From: Trichocoleus sp.
GTDB lineage: Bacteria > Cyanobacteriota > Cyanobacteriia > Elainellales > Elainellaceae
NCBI GenBank assembly: GCA_036702865.1
Contig: DATNQD010000063.1
Location: 124,001 to 188,000 of the forward strand
Direction: 5' to 3'
DNA length: 64,000 bases
The position numbers and the translations under genes were made by a program. Each line of letters begins with the position of its first letter. Position 1 is the stretch's first letter. Shown piece after piece: positions 33,808-42,320 of this stretch. The notes under the pieces are model-generated. The model had not been told where the DNA came from, ran no database searches, and was given only the letters and a program-made list of their open reading frames with translations.

Positions 33808-35463
33808 CTAAGATTTCGCGACTGCCTCAAACGACTCAGAGCCAAAGGGACTCGGTTGCCAGCCAGAAAGATTGGCACGATAAGCAAGGAGCGGTTCGGT
33901 ATGGACGATCGGAATTCGCAAAGCTTCCCCAAACAGGATTTTGTCTACCTCGGCATACATTCCGGCTCTTTTCGACTCGTTGCTTTCCTTGCGGGCATCG
34001 TCGAGCAGGCTGAAGACGCGATCGCTTTTCCAGTTGCCAATATCTGAAGTGCTGCCTTTGCCAAAGTGGGGATAGTAGAAGTTATCAGGATCGCCGTAGT
34101 CACCTGTCCAGCCCAGCATAAAGGACTGATAGCCTGGTGCTTTTTGGCGATCAGCAAGATATGCCGCCCAGTCTTTGGTATTGAGCTTGACGCGAATGCC
34201 AATCGAACTGAGTTCGGCTGCCCAAGCTTCGGCGATCGGTTTGGGCGTCGGGAAAGACGTGCCGTTGATGGGCATATACCAGAGTTCGAGATCAAAGCCA
34301 TTGGGATATCCGGCGGCAGCCAGCATCTGTTTAGCTTTGTCCGGATCAAAGGAATACTCTCCCAGATTGGCGTCCTGAAATTCCTTCATCGAAGGAGGGG
34401 TGAAGTGGCTATCGGTGACTGCCAACCCAGACCAGAAGGCTTGCGTTAACTGCTTGCGATCGATCGCCATCGCAATTGCCTGTCGGACTTCTTTCTTCGC
34501 TAACGGCTCATAGCTTGGATTAAGCGCCAGATAGCCCACATTAAAAGAGGGACGGCGGATTTCCTTCAGGTTTGGATCACCCTGAATTTCCTTGAGTTGC
34601 TCTGGGGACAGATTTTCAGTGAAGTCGATCGATCCAGCCCGCAGTTCTGCTAACCGTCCAGACGCTTCTTTGATGGTGCGAAAGATCACCTGATCAGCTT
34701 TAGGGTAGCCCTGCCGCCAGTAGTCGGGGTTTTTGTCAAGAATCACCCGATCGCCAATTCGCCATTCCTTAAATGTAAAAGGACCCGTCCCCACAGCGGT
34801 TGATCCGGCTGTCCCATACTCGCCGCCTGCTTTTTTGATGGCATCCGGGCTGGCAATGCCAAAATAGCCAGAGGCGATCGCTGCCGGGAATGCAGCAAAA
34901 GGCTGTTTCAGCACAAACTGAACGGTGGAGTTATCCACTGCCTTCACGTCCTGCACAAGCGAATCGGGCTCGCCCTTAAACCCGCCAAACAGGTTTTTCC
35001 AGATGGCGTAGGTCTTTCCAGAACTGCGAAACCCCAAAGGGCTATCTGGATTCCACCAGCGATCGATGTTTGCCAGCACTGCCTGAGCGTTGAGATCGGT
35101 TCCGTCATGGAACTTCACGCCATCGCGCAGCTTAAACGTCCAGGTTAGCCCATCGTCCGAACCATTCCATTCGGTGGCTAAAGCTGGGATTAGCTTGGTT
35201 GTACCGGGTTCCGTATCCAGCAACCGATCGTAAACTTGGTGCTGCACATAAACCGAATAACCATCTTCGATATTGCCAGACTCCAGGCTTGCCGGATCAC
35301 CGACAGAACCAAAGACGATCGCAGCTGATCCGGGTGAACCAGAAGGACTATTTGCCTGAGATGTAGTTGTGGATTGGGGTGTACCGCAGTTGGCAAGGGT
35401 GACGGTCAGAACAGCCGCTAAACCAAATAGGGCAATTCGCCATCGTTTCAGTTGCCAGATCAT
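33808..35463 (-). CDS. Peptide ABC transporter substrate-binding lipoprotein (SBP family 5), copy 1
   Basis: This 551-aa paralogue of the following gene shares lipobox-type LANC (Cys26), the mature start FGSVGDPASLESGNIEDGYS, FKLRDGVKFHDGTDLNAQAV, TGPFTFKEWRIGDRVILDKNPDYW, VRQAIAMAIDRKQLTQAFW and MLGWTGDYGDPDNFYYPHFGKGS. It is the first gene of the minus-strand unit; the promoter must lie in the long spacer to its right, shared with the divergent ATPase gene. AGGAA precedes ATG 35463. Differences from copy 2 cluster in short loops, as expected if the two proteins bind different peptides with the same permease (inference). Confidence 0.95.
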   Translation of the reverse strand: MIWQLKRWRIALFGLAAVLTVTLANCGTPQSTTTSQANSPSGSPGSAAIVFGSVGDPASLESGNIEDGYSVYVQHQVYDRLLDTEPGTTKLIPALATEWNGSDDGLTWTFKLRDGVKFHDGTDLNAQAVLANIDRWWNPDSPLGFRSSGKTYAIWKNLFGGFKGEPDSLVQDVKAVDNSTVQFVLKQPFAAFPAAIASGYFGIASPDAIKKAGGEYGTAGSTAVGTGPFTFKEWRIGDRVILDKNPDYWRQGYPKADQVIFRTIKEASGRLAELRAGSIDFTENLSPEQLKEIQGDPNLKEIRRPSFNVGYLALNPSYEPLAKKEVRQAIAMAIDRKQLTQAFWSGLAVTDSHFTPPSMKEFQDANLGEYSFDPDKAKQMLAAAGYPNGFDLELWYMPINGTSFPTPKPIAEAWAAELSSIGIRVKLNTKDWAAYLADRQKAPGYQSFMLGWTGDYGDPDNFYYPHFGKGSTSDIGNWKSDRVFSLLDDARKESNESKRAGMYAEVDKILFGEALRIPIVHTEPLLAYRANLSGWQPSPFGSESFEAVAKS

Positions 35464-36222
35464 GTCAACTTTTTCCTCAAAATTTGAGATTCAACTGCAA
35501 AAGGCTGCTGCAAAAAGTTCTAATGTGTTGGGCTTCCAGGAATAGACCCCCTGCCAAAAGGGATTTTGAGCCGTTCAGTTCTCATACAAAAAGACATGTT
35601 TAAAAACCTTTCGCTCCTCCCTAATCTTCTTGAACTAGAAGGGAACGAAACCCCTTAAGTCCCCCTCTTTGAAGAGAGATTTAGGGGGATCTGAACTGCT
35701 CAAACGAACAGCCGAACTGATTTAAAGCATCCTTCAGGAAACCAGACCCGTTTGATTTATCTTTTAAGCAACCTCTTACAAACAAAAAGTTCAAGAACAA
35801 AGAAATTTGATATACCTAAAAACAGTAATCAAGCTTTTGAGAAGTTGGATTTGTTGCAGATATTTTTTTACGATATCGCATCCTTCTCTTGATGAACTGT
35901 TACAAAAAGCCCAGGTTTCAGTCTGAGCAGTAGAGCAAATACCAGTATGCCGTAAGCGTCAATTGCAGCTTAATTTTTAGCAACAATTCAATACTATCGA
36001 TTGCACCAGTGCTTTTCTGTAATGGGGTTTGCTATTGTGAATGAATTAGACTGGTTTAATTGACCATGAACCGAAAGCGATCGTTTTTTCTATGTCTTTC
36101 GGTAGAGCTTGAGTGACAGAGATTGACAAATAAAATCTACCAATCTAATAAACTCCACCGTCGAAAGAAATCAATCTTTTCTGACATTAAGCCTTTATTA
36201 ATTTGATACTTTACTGACAAAA
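35464..36222. promoter_or_regulatory. 759-bp divergent regulatory region of the ABC transporter
   Basis: The spacer separates the binding-protein operon (minus) from the fused ATPase gene (plus). It holds no credible gene. Two hairpin-repeat copies occur: an imperfect one near 35546-35571 and a good one at 35660-35689. The last 350 bp are AT-rich, with several promoter-like stretches (for example TTAATTTGATACT close to 36200), but no unique -35/-10 pair or NtcA-type GTA-N8-TAC box could be fixed by eye. Confidence 0.5.
35660..35689. repeat. Dispersed hairpin repeat copy
   Basis: TCCCCCT (35660-35666) pairs with AGGGGGA (35683-35689); an inner stem CTCTT-TGA-AGAG follows. It is the clearest copy in this window of the CCCCCT...AGGGGG family and sits in the ABC-transporter control region. 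Confidence 0.75.
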
Positions 36223-38040
36223 ATGCCCACCCCGATCTTCGACATTCGCCATTTATTTGTTGATTTCCCTTCTGAAAATGGAATCGTTCCAGCCGTTCAA
36301 GATGTCTCGTTTGACCTGATGCCGGGAGAAACTGTTTGTGTGGTGGGTGAATCAGGGTCAGGTAAGTCGGTAACTTCGCTGGCAATCATGGGCTTGCTGG
36401 TTCCCACAGCTCAGATTCGTGGCGAGATTTTGTTTCACAATCCCCGTAAGTCGAACGATCGCGTCAACTTGTTGTCCCTCTCTCCAGACGATCGCCGCGC
36501 CTATCGGGGTGGGCAGATTGCGATGATTTTTCAGGAGCCGATGACCTCGCTCAATCCAGTTTATACCTGTGGCTCTCAAGTGATTGAAGCGATCTTGCTG
36601 CACAGTGACATCAGCCGCGAAGAAGCCTATGGGCAGGCAGTTGATCTGTTTCGCGAGGTGAAGCTGCCTGATCCAGAAAGCATGATGGAACGCTACCCGC
36701 ACCAGCTTTCTGGCGGACAAATTCAGCGCGTCATGATCGCCATGTCTCTCAGCGGCAACCCTGCCTTACTGATTGCAGATGAACCCACAACCGCACTTGA
36801 TGTCACCATTCAGGCAACTATTCTTGATCTGATGCGCGAAATCCGCGATCGTCGCCAGATGTCGATTCTGTTCATCACGCATGATATGGGCGTGGTCTCG
36901 GAAATTGCCGATCGCGTCGTCGTGATGTATCGCGGCAAAGTCGTTGAAATTGCCAGCGTTTATGATTTGTTTGCCAACCCCCAACATCCCTATACAAAAG
37001 GCTTGCTCAACTGTCGCCCTACGCCCAGTCGTCGCCTCAATCGCCTGCCCACCGTTTCTGATTTCATGCAGGTGAAGCCGCTTGGTAATGGCGAGGTCGA
37101 AATTTTGCCGCAGCCTTTAAGCATCATTGAAAATAATCCGCGCTTCACCACCGTCAGCATTGCTGAACAAGTCAGCCGATCGCAAGCTCTGACGCAGCAA
37201 GCCCCACTGCTGTCTGCCCGAAATGTGACCAAAAGCTATCCCATGCGATCGGGCTTATTTGGACGAAAAAGTTTCTTTCAGGCGGTTGATGGTGTCAGCT
37301 TTGATGTCTATCCCGGTGAAACTCTGGGGTTGGTGGGCGAATCAGGTTGTGGCAAAACAACACTGAGCCGGGTACTGCTGCGGCTGATTGAACCGACTGG
37401 GGGTGAAGTGGTCTTTGAGGGTAAATCTGTCTTCCAACTCAACGATGCAGAGTTGCGGCAACTGCGTCAGGAAATGCAGATTGTGTTTCAAAATCCTTAT
37501 GGCTCAATGGATCCGCGTCAGAGTATTGGCTCTGCCCTCGTTGAACCGATGGTCATCCATAGCATTGGCAACTCAAATCGAGACCGTGCCGATCGCGCCG
37601 TTGCTTTGCTAGAACGAGTCGGTTTGGATGCCAGTGCCATGAACCGGATGCCACACGAATTCTCTGGCGGACAGCAGCAACGAATTTGTATCGCCCGAAC
37701 CCTCACCTGCAATCCGCGCTTTATTATTTGCGATGAGTCAGTTTCAGCCTTAGATGTCTCGGTTCAGGCACAAGTTTTAAATCTGCTTAAAGATTTACAG
37801 CAAGACTTTGGCTTAACTTACATCTTTATTTCCCATGACCTGAGCGTCGTCAAGTTTGTCAGCGATCGAATTATGGTGATGAACCAGGGCAAAATTGAGG
37901 AGATTGGCACATCTGATGCAATCTACACCAACCCCACCCGCGACTACACTCGCCAATTAATTCGCGCCATCCCCGATGCCACATTAGAAGAAATCCGCGA
38001 TCGGCAGTCTCAGCGATTAGTTGGCACAGAGTTAGGCTAG
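36223..38040 (+). CDS. Fused dipeptide ABC transporter ATPase (DppD-DppF)
   Basis: This 605-aa protein carries two complete nucleotide-binding domains. Domain one (about 5-265, DppD/OppD type) has Walker A GESGSGKS from residue 42, signature LSGGQIQR and Walker B LLIADEPT, ending in the OppD extension [22 protein letters not shown]. Domain two (about 330-590, DppF/OppF type) has Walker A GESGCGKT from residue 371, FSGGQQQRI and [14 protein letters not shown]. It powers uptake by the permeases encoded on the opposite strand; together the five genes form one full importer. A fused DppDF is common in this subfamily. Start ATG 36223 gives [11 protein letters not shown]; no strong ribosome binding site is visible. 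Confidence 0.95.
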   Translation: MPTPIFDIRHLFVDFPSENGIVPAVQDVSFDLMPGETVCVVGESGSGKSVTSLAIMGLLVPTAQIRGEILFHNPRKSNDRVNLLSLSPDDRRAYRGGQIAMIFQEPMTSLNPVYTCGSQVIEAILLHSDISREEAYGQAVDLFREVKLPDPESMMERYPHQLSGGQIQRVMIAMSLSGNPALLIADEPTTALDVTIQATILDLMREIRDRRQMSILFITHDMGVVSEIADRVVVMYRGKVVEIASVYDLFANPQHPYTKGLLNCRPTPSRRLNRLPTVSDFMQVKPLGNGEVEILPQPLSIIENNPRFTTVSIAEQVSRSQALTQQAPLLSARNVTKSYPMRSGLFGRKSFFQAVDGVSFDVYPGETLGLVGESGCGKTTLSRVLLRLIEPTGGEVVFEGKSVFQLNDAELRQLRQEMQIVFQNPYGSMDPRQSIGSALVEPMVIHSIGNSNRDRADRAVALLERVGLDASAMNRMPHEFSGGQQQRICIARTLTCNPRFIICDESVSALDVSVQAQVLNLLKDLQQDFGLTYIFISHDLSVVKFVSDRIMVMNQGKIEEIGTSDAIYTNPTRDYTRQLIRAIPDATLEEIRDRQSQRLVGTELG

Positions 38041-38121
38041 AGAAAACCGATTCAGCAAACTATCTGGAATCGATCGCCGAATCCGCGTAGAACCTATTAA
38101 TTCCCTTCACAACGCACGATC

Positions 38122-39000
38122 GTGTCTCAAATTCCCAGCCCGATGCCCAAATGGATTAAACCTGTCATCCTTGGAGCCTGCATCCTTGGTGGAGGTATGA
38201 CAGGTGTTTGGGCAGTCACTCAATCTCAACAAGGGGTGACCTCTACAACCTCTACGGCTTCTACAGCTTCTACAACTCAAACTCAAGCCAAGGTTGCTGC
38301 CGCTCCAGTTGCCAAGACAGCAGCTCAACCGAGTTCAACGCCTGCGATTCCTGTCGCAAATCCGCAACCCACCGCAAAGACTACCGACTCGCCAGCCCAA
38401 CCTTCTAGCGGCACAGTCACCGAAATGGTCAACGGGGATTTAATGTGTTACCTGACGATCGTGGATGACAGAGGCAATGAACATCCTGTGGGCGCAACTT
38501 TTGAGCTTTGTGAACAGCAAGCCACCTTTTTGAATCGGCGCGTCAATTTGTTTTATCAAACCGTATCCGTTAACGATTGCCAGAGTATTGAACCCTGCGG
38601 TAAGAGCCGTCAAGCTTCCCTGGTGACTCGGATGGAGCTTGTTGAAGCGCCGCAGCCCTCTCCAGAAGCAAAAGATAGCTACACGATTAGCAATGGCGAC
38701 TGGACAATTACCGTGGGCAATGTACAGTCCTGGTCGGGCGTAAATCATACTGGAAATTTGAGCTATTCTGCCTGCAACAACAAAGATTCCTGTCTCCAAC
38801 TTCAAGGTGGGCAGATGAACTGTCGTGATGGGATCTGTACGATCGGCTGGCAAAACGGCGATTACTTTTACAGTCTTCAAAGCCCGATCACCACGGATGA
38901 TCAAGAAGCTGCTGCTCGGAGTGTTGCCGATACAAAGCTGGTTGTGCGACAGGGCGACAAGGTCATGCTGGAAAGTACAGGTTTCAAGCTGATTCAGTAA
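38122..39000 (+). CDS. Exported Cys-rich hypothetical protein
   Basis: This unrecognised 292-aa protein begins at GTG 38122 (an in-frame ATG lies at 38143). A basic N-terminus with KPVILGACILGGGMTGVWAV forms one hydrophobic segment (about 12-32), a signal or anchor. Residues about 34-95 are a Thr/Ser/Ala/Pro-rich linker. The C-terminal part (about 100-292) has ten Cys, including NDCQSIEPC and MNCRDGICTIGW, and a repeated YTISNGDWTITVGNVQSWSG beta pattern, suggesting an extracytoplasmic disulfide-bonded beta domain. It is 81 bp downstream of the ABC ATPase gene on the same strand, so co-transcription is possible. The function is unknown. Confidence 0.72.
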   Translation: MSQIPSPMPKWIKPVILGACILGGGMTGVWAVTQSQQGVTSTTSTASTASTTQTQAKVAAAPVAKTAAQPSSTPAIPVANPQPTAKTTDSPAQPSSGTVTEMVNGDLMCYLTIVDDRGNEHPVGATFELCEQQATFLNRRVNLFYQTVSVNDCQSIEPCGKSRQASLVTRMELVEAPQPSPEAKDSYTISNGDWTITVGNVQSWSGVNHTGNLSYSACNNKDSCLQLQGGQMNCRDGICTIGWQNGDYFYSLQSPITTDDQEAAARSVADTKLVVRQGDKVMLESTGFKLIQ

Positions 39001-39051
39001 ACAGATTGGCGGCGCGATCGAAACTATCCGCAAAAAGCAGACCAACAAAAA

Positions 39052-39068
39052 GCAGGCATGAAGCCTGC
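39052..39068 (-). terminator. Rho-independent terminator of the oxoamine synthase/Rieske unit
   Basis: Read on the minus strand, GCAGGC-TTCAT-GCCTGC is a perfect six-base-pair stem followed at once by TTTTTG. It lies about 130 bp beyond the oxoamine synthase stop codon, with the dispersed hairpin copy 39127-39146 in between. Confidence 0.8.
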
Positions 39069-39126
39069 CGCCGAAAATATTTGAAAGGGTTTGCTTGTAG
39101 CAATTTCAGCCCTTAAATTCCTCTAG

Positions 39127-39146
39127 ATCCCCCTAAAAAAGGGGAT
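39127..39146. repeat. Dispersed hairpin repeat copy
   Basis: ATCCCC...TAAAAAA...GGGGAT forms an inverted repeat, and the flank ATTTTGAG matches the copy near 35560-35571. It lies in the 3' region of the minus-strand oxoamine synthase gene. Confidence 0.7.
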
Positions 39147-39198
39147 TTTGAGTTGGAGGATCGCCTGATCCCCACCGCCTGATCCCGATCGCCTGTGG

Positions 39199-40482
39199 CT
39201 AAGCGCTGATCGTGGGCGCATACATCACATCTCGTACCGCAGTCATGGCTGTAACGAGTTTGTCCATTTCTTCGCGGGTGTGCAGCGCATTTGCCGTAAT
39301 CCGCAAGCGAGGTTTGGCAATAAACCAGATCGGCGAAACCCAGATGCCGTGATCGTACATGAGCTTACGGGCAAAATGTTTCGGGTTCAGGTCTGTGGGT
39401 AGTACTACCGGAACCACGTTGGTTTCCCCGATCGGCATAAAATCATGCTCGAGCAGTCTTGCCCGCAGATAGCGCGTATTGTCATGTAGCCGTTCCACCA
39501 TTTCGGGGTGTTGGCGCACCTGACGAATGCTTTCTAGTGCGGCGGCTGTTGTGGGCGCAGGCAGGGAGATTGTCCCGATCGATGTAGGGGAAACGTTCAG
39601 CAGGGGCTTGAGTTCAGCAACGTGGGTACTAATTGCAGCTCCGGCAGAGGCAGCAAACTTAGAGAAAGTGGTCATGATCAGGGGTGAAATCCCGCGATCG
39701 ATCACCTGTTGGGGTGTAATGCCAAAATAGTCATAGATGCCGCCGCCTTTTGCTCCGAGTGCGCCAGTGGCGTGGGCTTCATCCATCACCAGCACAGAAT
39801 CCTCATAGTTTGAGAGGATATCAATCATGTCGGGCAGGGGGGCAATGTCGCCATCCATTGAGAAGACGGCATCCGAGACAATCAGAACCCGATCGTCTGG
39901 ACGGACATGGCGTTGTAGCTTCCGCGCCATATCTTCCATATCACAGTGGCGATAAGCCCGCACCCGGACTCTGGGGCTATGTCCAAACAGCTTTCCAGAG
40001 CGAGTCCCGGCGTTTGCCAAAGCCGAAACGATACAGCCGTGGTTCAAAACATCTGTGAGGATCAGCGTCTCTTTCGTATGCTGAAAGCCCGGAACCGGAA
40101 TCGCTAAATGGCAGAAAGCATCCATTAGAGCCTGCATTGCCATCCAAGCGTTGAGAAAAAGCTGAGTATGCGGCAGATGTTTGAAGGCAGAAATTTCTTC
40201 TTCTAATTGCCGATGTAGATCAATCCGACCACTCAAGACGGAGCAAGAGCTATTAGAGGTGCCATATTGCACAATCGCATCGATCGCCGCCTGCTTCACC
40301 GCCTCATTTTGCACCAGACCTAACACATCATTGGTACAGAAGGTTAGAACAGTACGACGAACCCCAGTCGCGGCTTCTTCAATTTCAACCAGGTTGCCTT
40401 GTTTGCTGCCGTGACAGATGTACTCATCGGGATCAAGTCCACTCTCGTACCAGCGCTGAACGTATTCTTTAACAACTCGCAC
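39199..40482 (-). CDS. PLP-dependent alpha-oxoamine synthase-like enzyme
   Basis: This 427-aa fold-type I PLP enzyme belongs to the family of BioF, KBL, ALA synthase, serine palmitoyltransferase and CqsA, which condense an amino acid with an acyl thioester, releasing CO2, to give an alpha-aminoketone. Key residues: His148 in VLNHGCIVSAL (stacks on PLP), SDAVFSMDGDIAPL (about 203-216), DEAHATG with Asp234 and His237, and PLP Lys275 in TTFSKFAASAGA. The usual glycine-rich GSGGSR stretch reads GTSNSSCSVLSG (74-85), so the acyl/substrate loop differs from BioF. It starts at GTG 40482, six bases after GGGGAG. It lies downstream of the Rieske gene, 274 bp away. True BioF is unlikely, as no other biotin genes are near. 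Confidence 0.88.
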   Translation of the reverse strand: MRVVKEYVQRWYESGLDPDEYICHGSKQGNLVEIEEAATGVRRTVLTFCTNDVLGLVQNEAVKQAAIDAIVQYGTSNSSCSVLSGRIDLHRQLEEEISAFKHLPHTQLFLNAWMAMQALMDAFCHLAIPVPGFQHTKETLILTDVLNHGCIVSALANAGTRSGKLFGHSPRVRVRAYRHCDMEDMARKLQRHVRPDDRVLIVSDAVFSMDGDIAPLPDMIDILSNYEDSVLVMDEAHATGALGAKGGGIYDYFGITPQQVIDRGISPLIMTTFSKFAASAGAAISTHVAELKPLLNVSPTSIGTISLPAPTTAAALESIRQVRQHPEMVERLHDNTRYLRARLLEHDFMPIGETNVVPVVLPTDLNPKHFARKLMYDHGIWVSPIWFIAKPRLRITANALHTREEMDKLVTAMTAVRDVMYAPTISA

Positions 40483-40756
40483 AGTTAACTCCCCTCACCT
40501 TGATTCGTTGTCGTTAATTGCATCTGGTTCAATCGCAGATGTCCCGACTCGATCGAACACTACAACTTGAGCTCAACCCTGGAAGAAAGCGGGACTCATT
40601 CTACTTGTAATCGCTCAAACGAACGGAATGTGCTGCCAAACTTTACCTACTCCTCGTAAAAGATACACAAATGGCTTAAAAAAAGTTTACCTTTGAATCT
40701 GCCATGAGTTGAGCTTTTTTCTGAAAGGCATTGGTACAGTTACGATACAGGCACAG

Positions 40757-41914
40757 CTATCGGGCTGCACTTGTGGAAGCAGATTCAGCCGATGCAGTAG
40801 TTACTTCTTCAACCAGAGGAACAGCCTTTGCGGAACCGTTCCGGGTTTGTGGATGTAATTGACTAGATTGTTGCACAAATTGTTCATATTGCCGGACTGT
40901 GACTCGCTGCAGCGCAATGATAGCAGGGTTAATCTCTACATACCGACGTAATGGGCTGGCTTGATAGTTCCGCTGTTCACTTTCCATCATTTCCACATCC
41001 TGTTCCAGAAAGCGCATGAACAAAAAGCGGCGGACAAGTGGCACTGCGACGGGTTTAATGGTTCTGATCAACCACTTGGGCAAACGAACTTTGGGCAAAA
41101 ACAGCATCGAGAACGATCGCGTTTCAGTCGGGCTGACCGGGAGCCGCATCAGATAAAGCGATGAAACCCCTTCCATTGTGCTGTGATAGTGGGGGTATTG
41201 ATAGTGGATAGTGACAACGCGAGTGGTGATGCCATTGCTGTCGGTGCTCAAGCCCAGAAACTTAGACAGGAAGCCTCGATAGCAAACGCGGTACTGCGCC
41301 TCGATCGAACTGTCGCTTTCCTTCAGCTTGAGCAGGGTTGGGTCAAACCAGCCTTGCAGACTGCGGTGCAGAAAGCCGTGAAACACATCCATCGCATTTT
41401 CGTTGCAGATAGAGAAGTGTGCTTTGAATCTTCCGGTAATCGGGACGCCGAGGCAGTTTGGATCGTCGTATTCTGGCATTTCTGGAATCTGGACTTGCTG
41501 CGCTAGGGTTGGGTCACCTGGAAAGAGCCAGACAATCCCGTACTTTTCTTGAGCAGGATAGCTCCGCGCTTGAGCACAAGGCAGCTTTTGCTCTTTGGGG
41601 AAATAAGGGATGTTGACACACTGCCCATCAGTGCCAAATTCCCAACCATGATAGGGGCAAACCAAGCGATCGCCCGTCACTTCGCCTTGATGTAGCTCAA
41701 TTCCCTTATGTGGACAGGCATCCTCTAGGGCATAAACTTCACCTGCTGCATCCCGGTAGAGCGCGATTGGCTGCTGCCAAACCTTCACCGGAATCACCTG
41801 GCTTGGCTTAAGCTCGTGTGCCCAAGCTACCGGATACCAGTAGTTTTCGTTAATGCCAACTTCACGAATTTTATTCTGGATCGTCTGACCCTTGAGCGTT
41901 GTCGCCAGTTCCAT
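40757..41914 (-). CDS. Rieske non-heme iron oxygenase (PaO/Lls1-like)
   Basis: This Rieske oxygenase is 385 aa from ATG 41914 (spaced eight bases from AGGTG; GTG 41926 is an alternative). The Rieske cluster motif is CPHKGIELHQGE...CPYHGW with Cys67, His69, Cys86, His89. The mononuclear iron motif NENAMDVFHGFLHRSL gives Asp176, His179 and His183, and EQDVEMMESEQ in the C-terminal third supplies the remaining acidic region. Sequence style is closest to PaO/Lls1/Tic55-type monooxygenases rather than benzoate dioxygenases, and no reductase or ferredoxin gene is near. Tail residues from about 340 are low-complexity Ala/Ser/Thr-rich. It is probably transcribed with the oxoamine synthase and divergent from GH3. 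Confidence 0.93.
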   Translation of the reverse strand: MELATTLKGQTIQNKIREVGINENYWYPVAWAHELKPSQVIPVKVWQQPIALYRDAAGEVYALEDACPHKGIELHQGEVTGDRLVCPYHGWEFGTDGQCVNIPYFPKEQKLPCAQARSYPAQEKYGIVWLFPGDPTLAQQVQIPEMPEYDDPNCLGVPITGRFKAHFSICNENAMDVFHGFLHRSLQGWFDPTLLKLKESDSSIEAQYRVCYRGFLSKFLGLSTDSNGITTRVVTIHYQYPHYHSTMEGVSSLYLMRLPVSPTETRSFSMLFLPKVRLPKWLIRTIKPVAVPLVRRFLFMRFLEQDVEMMESEQRNYQASPLRRYVEINPAIIALQRVTVRQYEQFVQQSSQLHPQTRNGSAKAVPLVEEVTTASAESASTSAAR

Positions 41915-42320
41915 TGATGCTTTCACCTACTTATGAGCAACCGCATTAACTAAATTCAGACAAACCAGATCATGCTATCGGAAAACCCTCATGCTATTAG
42001 AAAATCCTCATCTAGACAATTGTCCTACAGTTGGGTTGTGACGAATTTTATAGCAAGGGTCAGTTTTGTCCTAGCTCTGCCGCCTGAGACTGCCGGAAAG
42101 GGATAGCGATCGTGGGTTGTGACCCTCGTTACTACTGCTCTAGACATTAAAACCCCCATTTCTGGTTCCCTGCCAGTTCATCCTCGGTTGTCGATTTGGG
42201 TCAACTATCTGGCTTAACTGCCGTTCTGTTTCTGTATCCCTTATGAGAGGATGAACAAATTGTGTAGGGTTCTCGTCCTCAAATTGTAATTTGCTGCTTT
42301 GCCAGACTCGAAAATTGCCA
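41915..42320. promoter_or_regulatory. Divergent promoter region between Rieske and GH3 genes
   Basis: This 406-bp non-coding spacer holds both promoters of a divergent pair. Near the Rieske end are two 19-bp direct repeats (41971-42008). A TTGTGACG...TTTATAGC stretch near 42034-42055 is a plausible promoter element for the GH3 side, but spacing is not ideal. No protein-coding frame is supported. Confidence 0.55.
41971..42008. repeat. Two 19-bp direct repeats (candidate operator)
   Basis: CATGCTATCGGAAAACCCT (41971-41989) is followed immediately by CATGCTATTAGAAAATCCT (41990-42008), matching at 16 of 19 positions; CATC starts a third, aborted copy. Tandem repeats with about two helical turns per unit, just upstream of a Rieske gene and within a divergent promoter region, are a typical operator arrangement. 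The binding protein is unknown. Confidence 0.75.

Noticed and set aside
39199-40482. BioF (biotin synthesis) for the oxoamine synthase gene
   Set aside because: Altered glycine loop, no other bio genes, and linkage to Rieske and GH3 genes argue for another substrate.
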